Of a stretch of DNA of 5,994 nt, positions 1 through 5,994 are shown piece by piece (position 1 is the first letter of the stretch; each line of letters starts with the position of its first letter). The notes below the pieces were generated by a model that worked only from the letters and a program-made list of their open reading frames with translations, did not search any database and was not told where the DNA came from. Origin of the DNA: an uncultured Prevotella sp. (GTDB lineage: Bacteria > Bacteroidota > Bacteroidia > Bacteroidales > Bacteroidaceae); contig CAMUQM010000126.1 in the NCBI GenBank assembly GCA_947095945.1, positions 1 through 5,994 on the forward strand. The letters are read 5' to 3'. The position numbers and the translations under genes are program-made.

Positions 1-1046
1 CGTGCAGCATCTTCCTGTGTCTGCTTCTTGATATGGCTACCCATACCGTCAACATCCTCGATTCCAAAGCCCGTTGCAAGGATAGTTACCTTCACCTTCT
101 TGTCAAGTTCTGGGTCAATAGCAAGTCCCCATTTCAACTCGAAGTCTGCGCTGAAGTGGTTCATGAACTCTGTAACATCGCCCATCTCTTCCATAGTCAG
201 ACCCGGGTTGTCCTTGTCGTCGCTGTTGAAGTTGATAGAGAGCAGAATCTTCTTTGACTTATAGACATCGTTATCGTTGAGCAATGGAGAGTTGAGTGCA
301 TCCTCAATCGCTTGCTTCACACGACCTTCACCCTCACCGTAACCAGTTGACATGATAGCTACACCACCATCTTTGAGGACTGTCTTTACATCGTTGAAGT
401 CGAGGTTCATAATACCATGAACGGTGATAATCTCTGCAATACTCTTGGCAGCAACGCTCAGTGTGTCGTCGGCCTTGCGGAAACCATTGAGCAAACTTAG
501 TTCAGGATAAATCTCGCGGAGACGTTCGTTGTTGATAACGAGGAGAGCATCAACGTGCTTTGCCATCTCTTCAACGCCATCCAACGCCTGATCAATCTTC
601 TTAGCTCCCTCGAAACGGAAAGGAATTGTAACGATACCCACGGTGAGAATGCCCAGCTCCTTGCTGACACGTGCGATGACAGGTGCTGCACCAGTACCCG
701 TACCACCACCCATACCAGCGGTGATAAATGCCATCTTCGTACCATCGTTGAGCATGTGCTTGATATCCTCTATAGTCTCTTCAGCAGCCTGACGTGCACG
801 CTCAGGACGATTACCAGCACCTAATCCTTCCTTTCCAAGTTGCAAATGAACTGGTACAGGAGAGTCGTTGAGTGCTTGTGCATCCGTGTTGCAGAGTACG
901 AAGGTTACGTCGTGGATACCTTCTTTGTACATGTGGTTTACGGCGTTACCACCACCACCACCGACACCAATGACCTTGATGATGCTATCAGCTACATCGC
1001 CGTCACCGAAGTCTAATATATCCATTTTATTATTGTTGTCTGCCAT
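1..1046 (-). CDS. ftsZ: Cell division protein FtsZ (3' end beyond window)
   Basis: FtsZ is the tubulin-like GTPase that polymerises at midcell into the Z ring and recruits the divisome. Translating from the ATG at 1046 gives 348 complete codons with no stop before the window edge, so the C-terminus is cut off. The GTP-binding domain starts with a five-glycine motif (GVGGGGGNAVNHM, residues 27-39). The tubulin/FtsZ signature GGGTGTG is at 113-119, PFRFEG lies at 142-147, and the catalytic T7 loop NLDFNDV is at 214-220, with D216 and D219 matching the acidic residues that complete the GTPase site of the next subunit. The C-terminal domain runs through VKVTILATGFG (318-328). The variable linker and the conserved tail peptide that binds FtsA are not visible. 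A second ATG lies at codon 8 (MDILDFG), but the first ATG is preferred because the family usually has a short N-terminal extension. It follows ftsA after 56 A+T-rich nt without a clear Shine-Dalgarno. Identification is certain. Confidence 0.98.
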   Translation of the reverse strand, partial: MADNNNKMDILDFGDGDVADSIIKVIGVGGGGGNAVNHMYKEGIHDVTFVLCNTDAQALNDSPVPVHLQLGKEGLGAGNRPERARQAAEETIEDIKHMLNDGTKMAFITAGMGGGTGTGAAPVIARVSKELGILTVGIVTIPFRFEGAKKIDQALDGVEEMAKHVDALLVINNERLREIYPELSLLNGFRKADDTLSVAAKSIAEIITVHGIMNLDFNDVKTVLKDGGVAIMSTGYGEGEGRVKQAIEDALNSPLLNDNDVYKSKKILLSINFNSDDKDNPGLTMEEMGDVTEFMNHFSADFELKWGLAIDPELDKKVKVTILATGFGIEDVDGMGSHIKKQTQEDAA

Positions 1047-1102
1047 AACAGTATGTTATCTATATTTATTTCCTATATTCTTTTTGTGCGTGAGCTATTG
1101 GA

Positions 1103-2554
1103 TTATTCTTCCTCCTCGTCTATCATCTTTTTTCCGAAGTCTTTCACCTTACGTGAGAATTTATTCCAGAAGCTATTGCGACGCTTCTCTTCTTCGAGTT
1201 CACGCTCTCTTGCTTCCTCCTCCTCACGTAACTTACGTTCTTCTTCCTCACGCTTACGACGCTCAGCTTCAGCTTTCTTCTTCTCTTCCGGTGTAGGAAC
1301 AATGCCTTGTCCCAGTCTTGTTGTAGACGATGGGGCGTAAGGTTGCTCGATAGGAGTTGCTACAGCAATGTCATCGTTGTTGAAGAGGTTGTTCTGTGCA
1401 GGGTTATATTCTGCTCCAGCACAGTTCATATCGCCTTTCGCAAGCAAGCCAAGAATCGTATTCATGTCACCATTCTTAGCTGTGATATCAGCGTTGCTTG
1501 AAGAGATGGTGTGTGTAACGAAGTCCGCCTTACGAATCTTGTCGATATGTGTGGTATTACGAAAACAGCGTTCAATGTTCTTCAAGTTCATACCACCACC
1601 AGTGAGGATGATACCGCCAAGAAGTTTATCGGCATAGTCTGATGGTACTTGATACCATACATTGTCAACAATCTCACCAATACGTGCCTCAACGATTTCA
1701 ATGAACTTGCGGCTCTCTACCGAGCGCTCTGTATCGATAGAGTATTTCAGTGTATTGTCTATGTCGTTGTTCTCAGTGAAAGCAGAACCATACTTGAGTT
1801 TCATAGCCTCAGCATCCTTCTCTTCCATCTGTAGGCTGGCAATATCTTTTGTAATATTGTTGCCACCCAATGGGATGACTGCCAAGTGACGTAGAATGTT
1901 CTTGTAATATACAGAAACTGTTGTTGTGTCAGCACCTAAATCAACCAACACACAACCACCGCGCTTCTCAGCCTCGCTTAACACAGCATCAGCCAATGCT
2001 AAAGGAGCAAGATACATCTCGGCAATAGAGATACCAGACTTCTCAAAGCAGTTGTTAAGATTCTCATAGAATGCCTTACGCCATAAGATATTGAGGAAGT
2101 TACCCTCAAGACGAGTAGCCTTGATGCCTACTGGGTCAAGAGAGAACTGGTTGTCAACCTTATACTCCTGTGTGGCAGCATCGAGAATCTCTTGGTCTGG
2201 ATAAGTCATATTGCGGTTAGCATCCATTAACTCGTTAATCATCTCTGAGGTAATGATGGTATCAGTAGGCAAATCCTTTACGATAACGTTACGTACGCTT
2301 CGTATAGACTGTCCGCCCACGCCTACATAGACCTGAGATATCTCATACTTCAGTTGTTTTCTTAGTTTGTTGATGATGCCAGTGAGGCACTGTCCGGTCT
2401 TGTCGATGTTGTAGACGACACCCTTGCGAATGCACTGTGTAGCATCTTCCTTTACAACGGCAAGCACAGAGATACTGCCGTCAAGATTCTTTTTGCCAGC
2501 GATTCCCGTAATCTTTGATGAGCCTAATTCAATGGCTACTATGAACTCTGCCAT
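1103..2554 (-). CDS. ftsA: Cell division protein FtsA, with charged linker and C-terminal membrane helix
   Basis: FtsA is the actin-fold ATPase that binds the FtsZ tail and anchors the Z ring to the cytoplasmic membrane. The actin/Hsp70 motifs are in order: phosphate 1 (VAIELGSSKITGIAG, residues 6-20), the FtsA-specific 1C/SHS2 region at about 85-165, phosphate 2 (VLVDLGADTTTVSVY, 202-216) and the adenosine motif (GGIILTGGGMNL, 313-324). At 483 aa it is longer than the roughly 420 aa of E. coli FtsA. The extra length lies after about residue 375: a polar segment, then a run almost entirely of Glu, Lys, Arg and Ala (423-459). Residues 460-478 follow, with F462, W463, F466, V470, F473 and M477 on one face, as expected of the membrane-targeting amphipathic helix. 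The protein ends in Asp and four Glu. The ATG at 2554 starts right at the first beta strand, so little upstream room is needed. The gene is 51 nt after ftsQ and 56 nt before ftsZ, the usual order. Identification is firm; the function of the charged linker is unknown. Confidence 0.97.
   Translation of the reverse strand: MAEFIVAIELGSSKITGIAGKKNLDGSISVLAVVKEDATQCIRKGVVYNIDKTGQCLTGIINKLRKQLKYEISQVYVGVGGQSIRSVRNVIVKDLPTDTIITSEMINELMDANRNMTYPDQEILDAATQEYKVDNQFSLDPVGIKATRLEGNFLNILWRKAFYENLNNCFEKSGISIAEMYLAPLALADAVLSEAEKRGGCVLVDLGADTTTVSVYYKNILRHLAVIPLGGNNITKDIASLQMEEKDAEAMKLKYGSAFTENNDIDNTLKYSIDTERSVESRKFIEIVEARIGEIVDNVWYQVPSDYADKLLGGIILTGGGMNLKNIERCFRNTTHIDKIRKADFVTHTISSSNADITAKNGDMNTILGLLAKGDMNCAGAEYNPAQNNLFNNDDIAVATPIEQPYAPSSTTRLGQGIVPTPEEKKKAEAERRKREEEERKLREEEEARERELEEEKRRNSFWNKFSRKVKDFGKKMIDEEEE
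1106..1287 (-). other. Low-complexity charged linker plus amphipathic helix of FtsA (coding sub-region)
   Basis: This sub-region encodes FtsA residues 423-483. The plus strand shows it as a strongly C/T-rich stretch (repeated ctt, cct and ctc triplets), which is GAA/GAG/AAG/CGT-type coding on the minus strand. About 37 residues of nearly uninterrupted Glu/Lys/Arg/Ala should form a long single helix or coiled coil. This leads into the helix 460-478, whose aromatic and aliphatic side chains lie on one side and Lys/Arg on the other. A spacer between the actin fold and the membrane helix is normal for FtsA, but this composition is more extreme than in proteobacterial members. The helical structure is inferred from composition, not computed. 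Confidence 0.7.
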
Positions 2555-2605
2555 ATTCGTTAAGTATTATGTTCCTTATTTTATATTCTCTAAATTGATA
2601 GTTGT

Positions 2606-3544
2606 TTATTCCGTAAGCCCTGCAGTGGCATCTTCTTGCCGTTTAACTTCCTTACGGGCTTTTTCTCTTTCCTCCTCTTCTGTACGTTGTATGTCTTCTA
2701 CTTGTTCAGATTTAGCCTTCTTAAGCAGTGCATCTTCTTCTGCTTTTTCTGCTTTCTCGTCACGTTTCTTACAGATAATTTGGTTATCGAATTCTATGTC
2801 GATGTAAGAGTATTTGTTCCATCCAGCTTGTGAAAGACCATATCGATAGAATTTCTCTAAGCGTGATAACTTCTTATTTACAAAGGTATTGATGTCATGG
2901 TTACGCTTCCATGGACCATTGCTTTTAGGTAGATAACCCATGAAGATGATATGATTACCAACACGTGGGACTAACTCGATGCCTCTGTCTGGTAGGACAT
3001 TGATTTGCTCTATTTGGTTCAACCATAGCGGTGATGCACTAATAGCTTTGGCAAGAGGAGCAATATAAAGGCGTGCAAAGTTATTATCTATGTTGCCAGT
3101 TGCAATGATTAAATCACTTGTGTACTTAGAGTTCGGGAGTATTCCTCCGTTATCATCAAGATAGTAATCAGCTCCGTTGCTACTCTTGATGCGAATAATC
3201 GGCATACGCTGAGTAATATGGATGTTGATATGTCCATCTTTTGTTTTGTAACACTGGGCGGTATTGATGAAAGGACCTACTTTCAAAGCCTCCTCAATGT
3301 TGCGTGGATTGATGTCAGATATCTTTTTATTGAGGGGATAGAGGTGGGCTTTCTCTAATATCTGCTTGATTTCAGTTGCGGTAAGGAAGCCAGCATTGTT
3401 AGAGTCAGATATGTTGATGTTCACTTTGGTGCACAGCTGTTTGCTCTCATCAGGCTTGTTCCATGAGGTAACTGCCATGATGAGATAAATCGCCAGTACA
3501 ATATCCAGCGTAGTGATAATTATCTTTTTCCACCTAATGTGCAT
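2606..3544 (-). CDS. ftsQ: Cell division protein FtsQ (divergent, single-pass, POTRA domain)
   Basis: FtsQ is a bitopic divisome protein that, in well-studied bacteria, scaffolds FtsB/FtsL and links the cytoplasmic ring to septal peptidoglycan synthesis. The 312-aa product has a short basic N-terminus (MHIRWKK), one hydrophobic segment at about 8-27 as membrane anchor, and a periplasmic part. Residues about 39-118 fit a POTRA domain: strand (KVNINIS), helix (TATEIKQILEKA), helix (NIEEALKVG) and strands ending in TQRMPIIRI. Residues about 125-258 fit the beta domain and close with GWNKYSYIDIEFDNQIICKK, which resembles the final strands in Bacteroidota FtsQ. Residues 259-312 are a charged Glu/Lys/Arg tail. 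Sequence similarity to E. coli FtsQ is low, so the call rests on topology, domain order and position between murC and ftsA. The ATG at 3544 is the best start because it leaves a compact N-terminus ahead of the anchor. The gene lies 41 nt after murC. Confidence 0.93.
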   Translation of the reverse strand: MHIRWKKIIITTLDIVLAIYLIMAVTSWNKPDESKQLCTKVNINISDSNNAGFLTATEIKQILEKAHLYPLNKKISDINPRNIEEALKVGPFINTAQCYKTKDGHINIHITQRMPIIRIKSSNGADYYLDDNGGILPNSKYTSDLIIATGNIDNNFARLYIAPLAKAISASPLWLNQIEQINVLPDRGIELVPRVGNHIIFMGYLPKSNGPWKRNHDINTFVNKKLSRLEKFYRYGLSQAGWNKYSYIDIEFDNQIICKKRDEKAEKAEEDALLKKAKSEQVEDIQRTEEEEREKARKEVKRQEDATAGLTE

Positions 3545-3585
3545 GTCTTCTCTTTTTGCTTTAAGAGTTTTTGCTTTCTTACTTT

Positions 3586-4962
3586 TTATTTTTTGTTGAG
3601 TATCTCTGCAATCTCTGGGACATAATTGTCCAAATTACCAGCTCCCAATACAACCAGCACGTCAAAGTCTCTTGACTTAATAAAGTCGAGAACATCGTCT
3701 TTCTGAATCATCTGCTTCTCCACTTTAGGACTGAGGTTGTCGTAGATGAGTTCGCTTGTTACGCCTGAGATAGGCTCTTCGCGAGCAGGATAAATCTCTG
3801 TCAACACCACTTCATCAAAATGACTAAGTGCCTCTGCAAACTCCTTGTAGAAGTCACGTGTTCGTGTGTAGAGGTGTGGCTGGAAGATTGCGGTAACCTT
3901 CTTGTCAGCGTAGAGTTCCTTAAGACTCTTTGCACTCTGCAGGATTTCCTTTGGATGATGCGCATAGTCAGAGAGGAATACATGGCGGTCGTTCTTAATC
4001 TTGAAGTCAAAACGACGGTCAACACCACCGTATGTCTTCATACCATTGCGAAGTTCCTCTGCCGTACAGCCATTGAGCTGTGCCATTGCCATTGCTGAGA
4101 TGCCATTTTCGATATTGATAGGAATTGGTTGTCCAAGTTCCACATCTTTAATGTTCTCAATAGGAGAAATGAAGTCGAAGGTAATTGTTCCGTTTTCAAT
4201 TCGTATGTTTTCAGCGTGGAAGTCGCCTTCGTCGCGGCTGTACTCATAGATTCTAACACCTTCTTGTACGTTTGGTTTCATCTCTAATCCTTTACGGATA
4301 ATGAGTGCACCTCCCTGCTGGATGAGTTCTGTATAATGACGGAAACTCTCAAGATAAGCCTCTTCTGTGCCATAAATATCCAAATGGTCTGGGTCAGTAG
4401 AAGTGATAACGCTCATCCAAGGACGTAGCCAGTGGAAAGAACGGTCGAACTCGTCAGCCTCTATCACTACATAGTCGCTGTGGTCAGAGAGGATATAGTT
4501 AGTGCCATAGTTCTTGGAAATGCCGCCAAGGAAAGCATTACAGTCCAGATGGCTTTGGTGCATAAGATGTGCGCACATGCTGGAAGTTGTTGTCTTTCCA
4601 TGTGTTCCGGCAAAGCAAAGCCCCTTGTGTGTACGGGTTAGTGTACCAAGAACCTGTGCACGTTTCTGAATCTCAAAGTCATTCTCATGGAAGTAAACCA
4701 GCTCAGCATGGTTAGAAGGAATTGCAGGAGTATAGATTACCAGTGTAGAAGCTGGCTCTTTACAAGCTGCAGGGATGAGTTCCACATTCTCCTCATAGTG
4801 AATGTTCATTCCTTCTTTCTCCAAAGTGTGGGTAAGGTCAGATGGAGTTTTATCGTATCCTGCTACGATTAATCCTTTATTAAGGAAATAGCGAGCAATA
4901 GCACTCATGCCAATGCCACCTGCACCTACGAAGTAAACTGATTTAATATCTTTGAGTTCCAT
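3586..4962 (-). CDS. murC: UDP-N-acetylmuramate--L-alanine ligase MurC
   Basis: MurC is the cytoplasmic ATP-dependent ligase that joins L-alanine to UDP-MurNAc, starting the peptidoglycan stem peptide. The 458-aa product shows the three Mur ligase domains. The N-terminal UDP-binding Rossmann-like domain has the glycine-rich motif FVGAGGIGMS (11-20). The central ATPase domain has the P-loop GTHGKTTT (119-126) and the acidic motif EADEFDRSF (168-176). The C-terminal domain contains DYAHHPKEI (332-340) and QPHLYTRTRDF (361-371), both typical of MurC. Length is slightly below the 491 aa of the E. coli enzyme but normal for the family. The related ligase Mpl (recycled tripeptide ligase) shares many motifs, but the position between murG and ftsQ in the dcw cluster favours MurC. 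The ATG at 4962 places the first beta strand directly after the start. The upstream 88-nt spacer ends in a purine-rich, A-rich tract without a classical Shine-Dalgarno. Confidence 0.97.
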   Translation of the reverse strand: MELKDIKSVYFVGAGGIGMSAIARYFLNKGLIVAGYDKTPSDLTHTLEKEGMNIHYEENVELIPAACKEPASTLVIYTPAIPSNHAELVYFHENDFEIQKRAQVLGTLTRTHKGLCFAGTHGKTTTSSMCAHLMHQSHLDCNAFLGGISKNYGTNYILSDHSDYVVIEADEFDRSFHWLRPWMSVITSTDPDHLDIYGTEEAYLESFRHYTELIQQGGALIIRKGLEMKPNVQEGVRIYEYSRDEGDFHAENIRIENGTITFDFISPIENIKDVELGQPIPINIENGISAMAMAQLNGCTAEELRNGMKTYGGVDRRFDFKIKNDRHVFLSDYAHHPKEILQSAKSLKELYADKKVTAIFQPHLYTRTRDFYKEFAEALSHFDEVVLTEIYPAREEPISGVTSELIYDNLSPKVEKQMIQKDDVLDFIKSRDFDVLVVLGAGNLDNYVPEIAEILNKK

Positions 4963-5050
4963 GTGTTATATATTCTTTTCTTTCTTTTCTTTTGGGGAAG
5001 TTTTGCGTTCTATTACTGTCCCTTTGATTTCTATCTAAGGGGAGAGTGGA
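4963..5050 (-). other. murG-murC spacer, the longest intergenic gap in the window
   Basis: This 88-nt gap has no ORF of note. On the minus strand, the half next to murC is an almost pure purine tract (AGAAAAGAAAGAAAAGAA) followed by an A/T stretch just before the ATG. An A-rich leader of this sort fits Bacteroidota translation starts, which rarely use Shine-Dalgarno pairing. The half next to murG contains a weak 5-bp inverted repeat (CCCTT at 5020-5024, AAGGG at 5037-5041) with a 12-nt loop and no T-tract. I see no TAnnTTTG promoter element, so read-through from murG is likely. Confidence 0.45.
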
Positions 5051-5994
5051 TTATCCTTTGATGAGTTTGATAACCTCGTCGGCAATAATCTCAGCAGAGT
5101 TCTTCAATCCCATCTTCTTGACATTCTCACTAAGCCTTGCCAACTTCTCGTCATTCGTAATGGTTTCGAGCGCAAGCTTTATCAAAGTGTCAGGTGCTTC
5201 AATATCCTTAACACAGAGAGCGGCATCCTTGTTGACCAATGCCATCGCATTCTTCGTCTGATGATCTTCTGCCACGTTTGGACTTGGGACCAAGATAACA
5301 GGCTTTCCGATAAGCTGGAATTCACTGATAGAACTTGCACCAGCACGACTAATAACAAGGTCAGCAGCCTTATATGCGGCTCCCATATCGCTGATAAAGT
5401 CCATTATCTTTAAGTTTGGAAGTTCCTTATCCTTCATCGAATCCAAAATCTGTTGATGATAGAACTTACCAGTTTGCCAGATGAATTGAACGTCTGATGT
5501 TTGAATGATATCGAGGTGTTCTATGACAGAACGATTGATGGTTCTTGCTCCAAGACTACCACCCACGAGGAGGATAGTTTTCTTATTAGGATCAAGACCG
5601 AAGCTCTCACGTGATTCTTCAACAGAGAGCGGGGTAGAGAGGACGTTCTGGCGAACAGGATTACCAGTCATAATAATCTTATCAGCAGGGAAGAAACGTT
5701 CCATACCTTCGTAAGCAACGCAGATCTTCTTCACACGCTTTGACAATAATTTGTTGGTAACTCCTGCGTAAGAGTTCTGCTCTTGGATAAGGCATGGGAT
5801 TCCCATCTTTGCACATTCGTAGAGCGTTGCACCACTTGCATAACCACCAACCCCCACAGCAACCTGTGGATTGAAGTCTTTAATAATCTGGCGAGCCATA
5901 CGAAGACTCTTCCATAGTTTGCAAAGTACTTCAAAGTTTTTTAGCTTATTAGCACGGTCGAAACCTTTGATAGGTAGGCCTTTTATTTCATAAC
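5051..5994 (-). CDS. murG: UDP-GlcNAc:lipid I GlcNAc transferase MurG (5' end beyond window)
   Basis: MurG works at the inner face of the cytoplasmic membrane, transferring GlcNAc from UDP-GlcNAc to lipid I to give lipid II. The reading frame is open from the right window edge to the TAA at 5051-5053, giving 313 residues. The ATG at 5899 is internal: 31 further in-frame residues precede it, beginning YEIKGLPIKGFDR, which matches the MurG region upstream of the GVGGYASG motif (46-53 of the fragment). By comparison with E. coli MurG (about 355 aa), some 60 N-terminal residues, including the first glycine-rich loop (GGTGGH-type), lie outside. Visible landmarks are LIQEQNSYAG (68-77), TGNPVR (109-114), the second glycine loop LVGGSLGAR (142-150), and the UDP-GlcNAc site SRAGASSISEF (215-225) followed by PSPNVAEDHQTKNA (236-249). 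E224 and Q245 fit the conserved sugar-contacting Glu and Gln. It is the first gene of this run seen here, with murC 88 nt downstream. Confidence 0.97.
   Translation of the reverse strand, partial: YEIKGLPIKGFDRANKLKNFEVLCKLWKSLRMARQIIKDFNPQVAVGVGGYASGATLYECAKMGIPCLIQEQNSYAGVTNKLLSKRVKKICVAYEGMERFFPADKIIMTGNPVRQNVLSTPLSVEESRESFGLDPNKKTILLVGGSLGARTINRSVIEHLDIIQTSDVQFIWQTGKFYHQQILDSMKDKELPNLKIMDFISDMGAAYKAADLVISRAGASSISEFQLIGKPVILVPSPNVAEDHQTKNAMALVNKDAALCVKDIEAPDTLIKLALETITNDEKLARLSENVKKMGLKNSAEIIADEVIKLIKG

Noticed and set aside
949..963. Short triplet repeat (acc)n
   Set aside because: It encodes the conserved five-glycine nucleotide-binding loop of FtsZ using GGT codons, so it is protein-driven and not a microsatellite of interest.
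868..1296. Plus-strand ORF of 142 codons spanning the ftsA/ftsZ junction
   Set aside because: It lies antisense to the ftsZ start and the ftsA tail. Its composition (runs of Pro, Ser and Leu) is simply the complement of FtsZ glycine codons and FtsA Glu/Lys/Arg codons. It shows no recognisable domain.
2424..2807. Plus-strand ORF of 127 codons rich in Ser, Phe and Leu
   Set aside because: It is antisense to the ftsA start and the ftsQ charged tail, and its hydrophobic, membrane-like look comes from reading Glu/Lys codons backwards.
3545..3552. GAGAAG purine motif just before ftsQ as a Shine-Dalgarno
   Set aside because: It ends only 2 nt before the ATG, too close for normal ribosome pairing, and Bacteroidota starts generally do not depend on such motifs.
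5020..5041. Inverted repeat between murG and murC as a possible terminator
   Set aside because: The stem is only 5 bp with a 12-nt loop and no following T-tract on the minus strand, so it is unlikely to stop transcription.
5051..5899. MurG starting at the ATG at 5899
   Set aside because: The in-frame sequence upstream stays open to the window edge and encodes the MurG region expected before GVGGYASG. A start at 5899 would lose essential N-terminal domain parts.

Overview
The window is a stretch of the bacterial division and cell wall (dcw) cluster, with every recognisable gene on the minus strand. In transcription order (right to left) it holds murG (5' part outside the window), murC, ftsQ, ftsA and ftsZ (3' part outside the window). 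Four features point to Bacteroidota, most likely a Prevotella-like member of Bacteroidales: murC is followed directly by ftsQ with no murB or ddl between; the short A+T-rich spacers lack well-placed Shine-Dalgarno sequences; the FtsQ is highly divergent; and the FtsZ, FtsA and MurC proteins have the character expected of that phylum. The genus is an inference from remembered family character, not from a search.

Layout: 5994-5051 murG fragment (313 residues visible, stop included, start missing); 88-nt spacer; 4962-3586 murC (458 aa); 41-nt spacer; 3544-2606 ftsQ (312 aa); 51-nt spacer; 2554-1103 ftsA (483 aa); 56-nt spacer; 1046-1 ftsZ (348 codons visible, C-terminus missing). No spacer reaches 100 nt. 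I see no RNA gene, mobile element, CRISPR array, convincing terminator or Bacteroidota-type promoter (TTTG / TAnnTTTG) in any of them. The genes are probably read as one transcript that continues beyond both window edges.

How the genes work together: MurC adds the first amino acid (L-Ala) to UDP-MurNAc in the cytoplasm. MurG later adds GlcNAc to lipid I to make lipid II, the peptidoglycan building block. FtsZ forms the cytokinetic ring, FtsA tethers it to the membrane, and FtsQ is a single-pass envelope protein of the divisome that links the ring to septal wall synthesis. The cluster therefore couples precursor supply to septation.

The region is ordinary in gene content and I found no undescribed system. 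The points most worth a second look are the strongly charged, Glu/Lys/Arg-rich C-terminal extensions on two adjacent proteins. One lies beyond the FtsQ beta domain on the periplasmic side. The other is a linker in FtsA just before its membrane-targeting helix, which itself ends in an unusual acidic tail.
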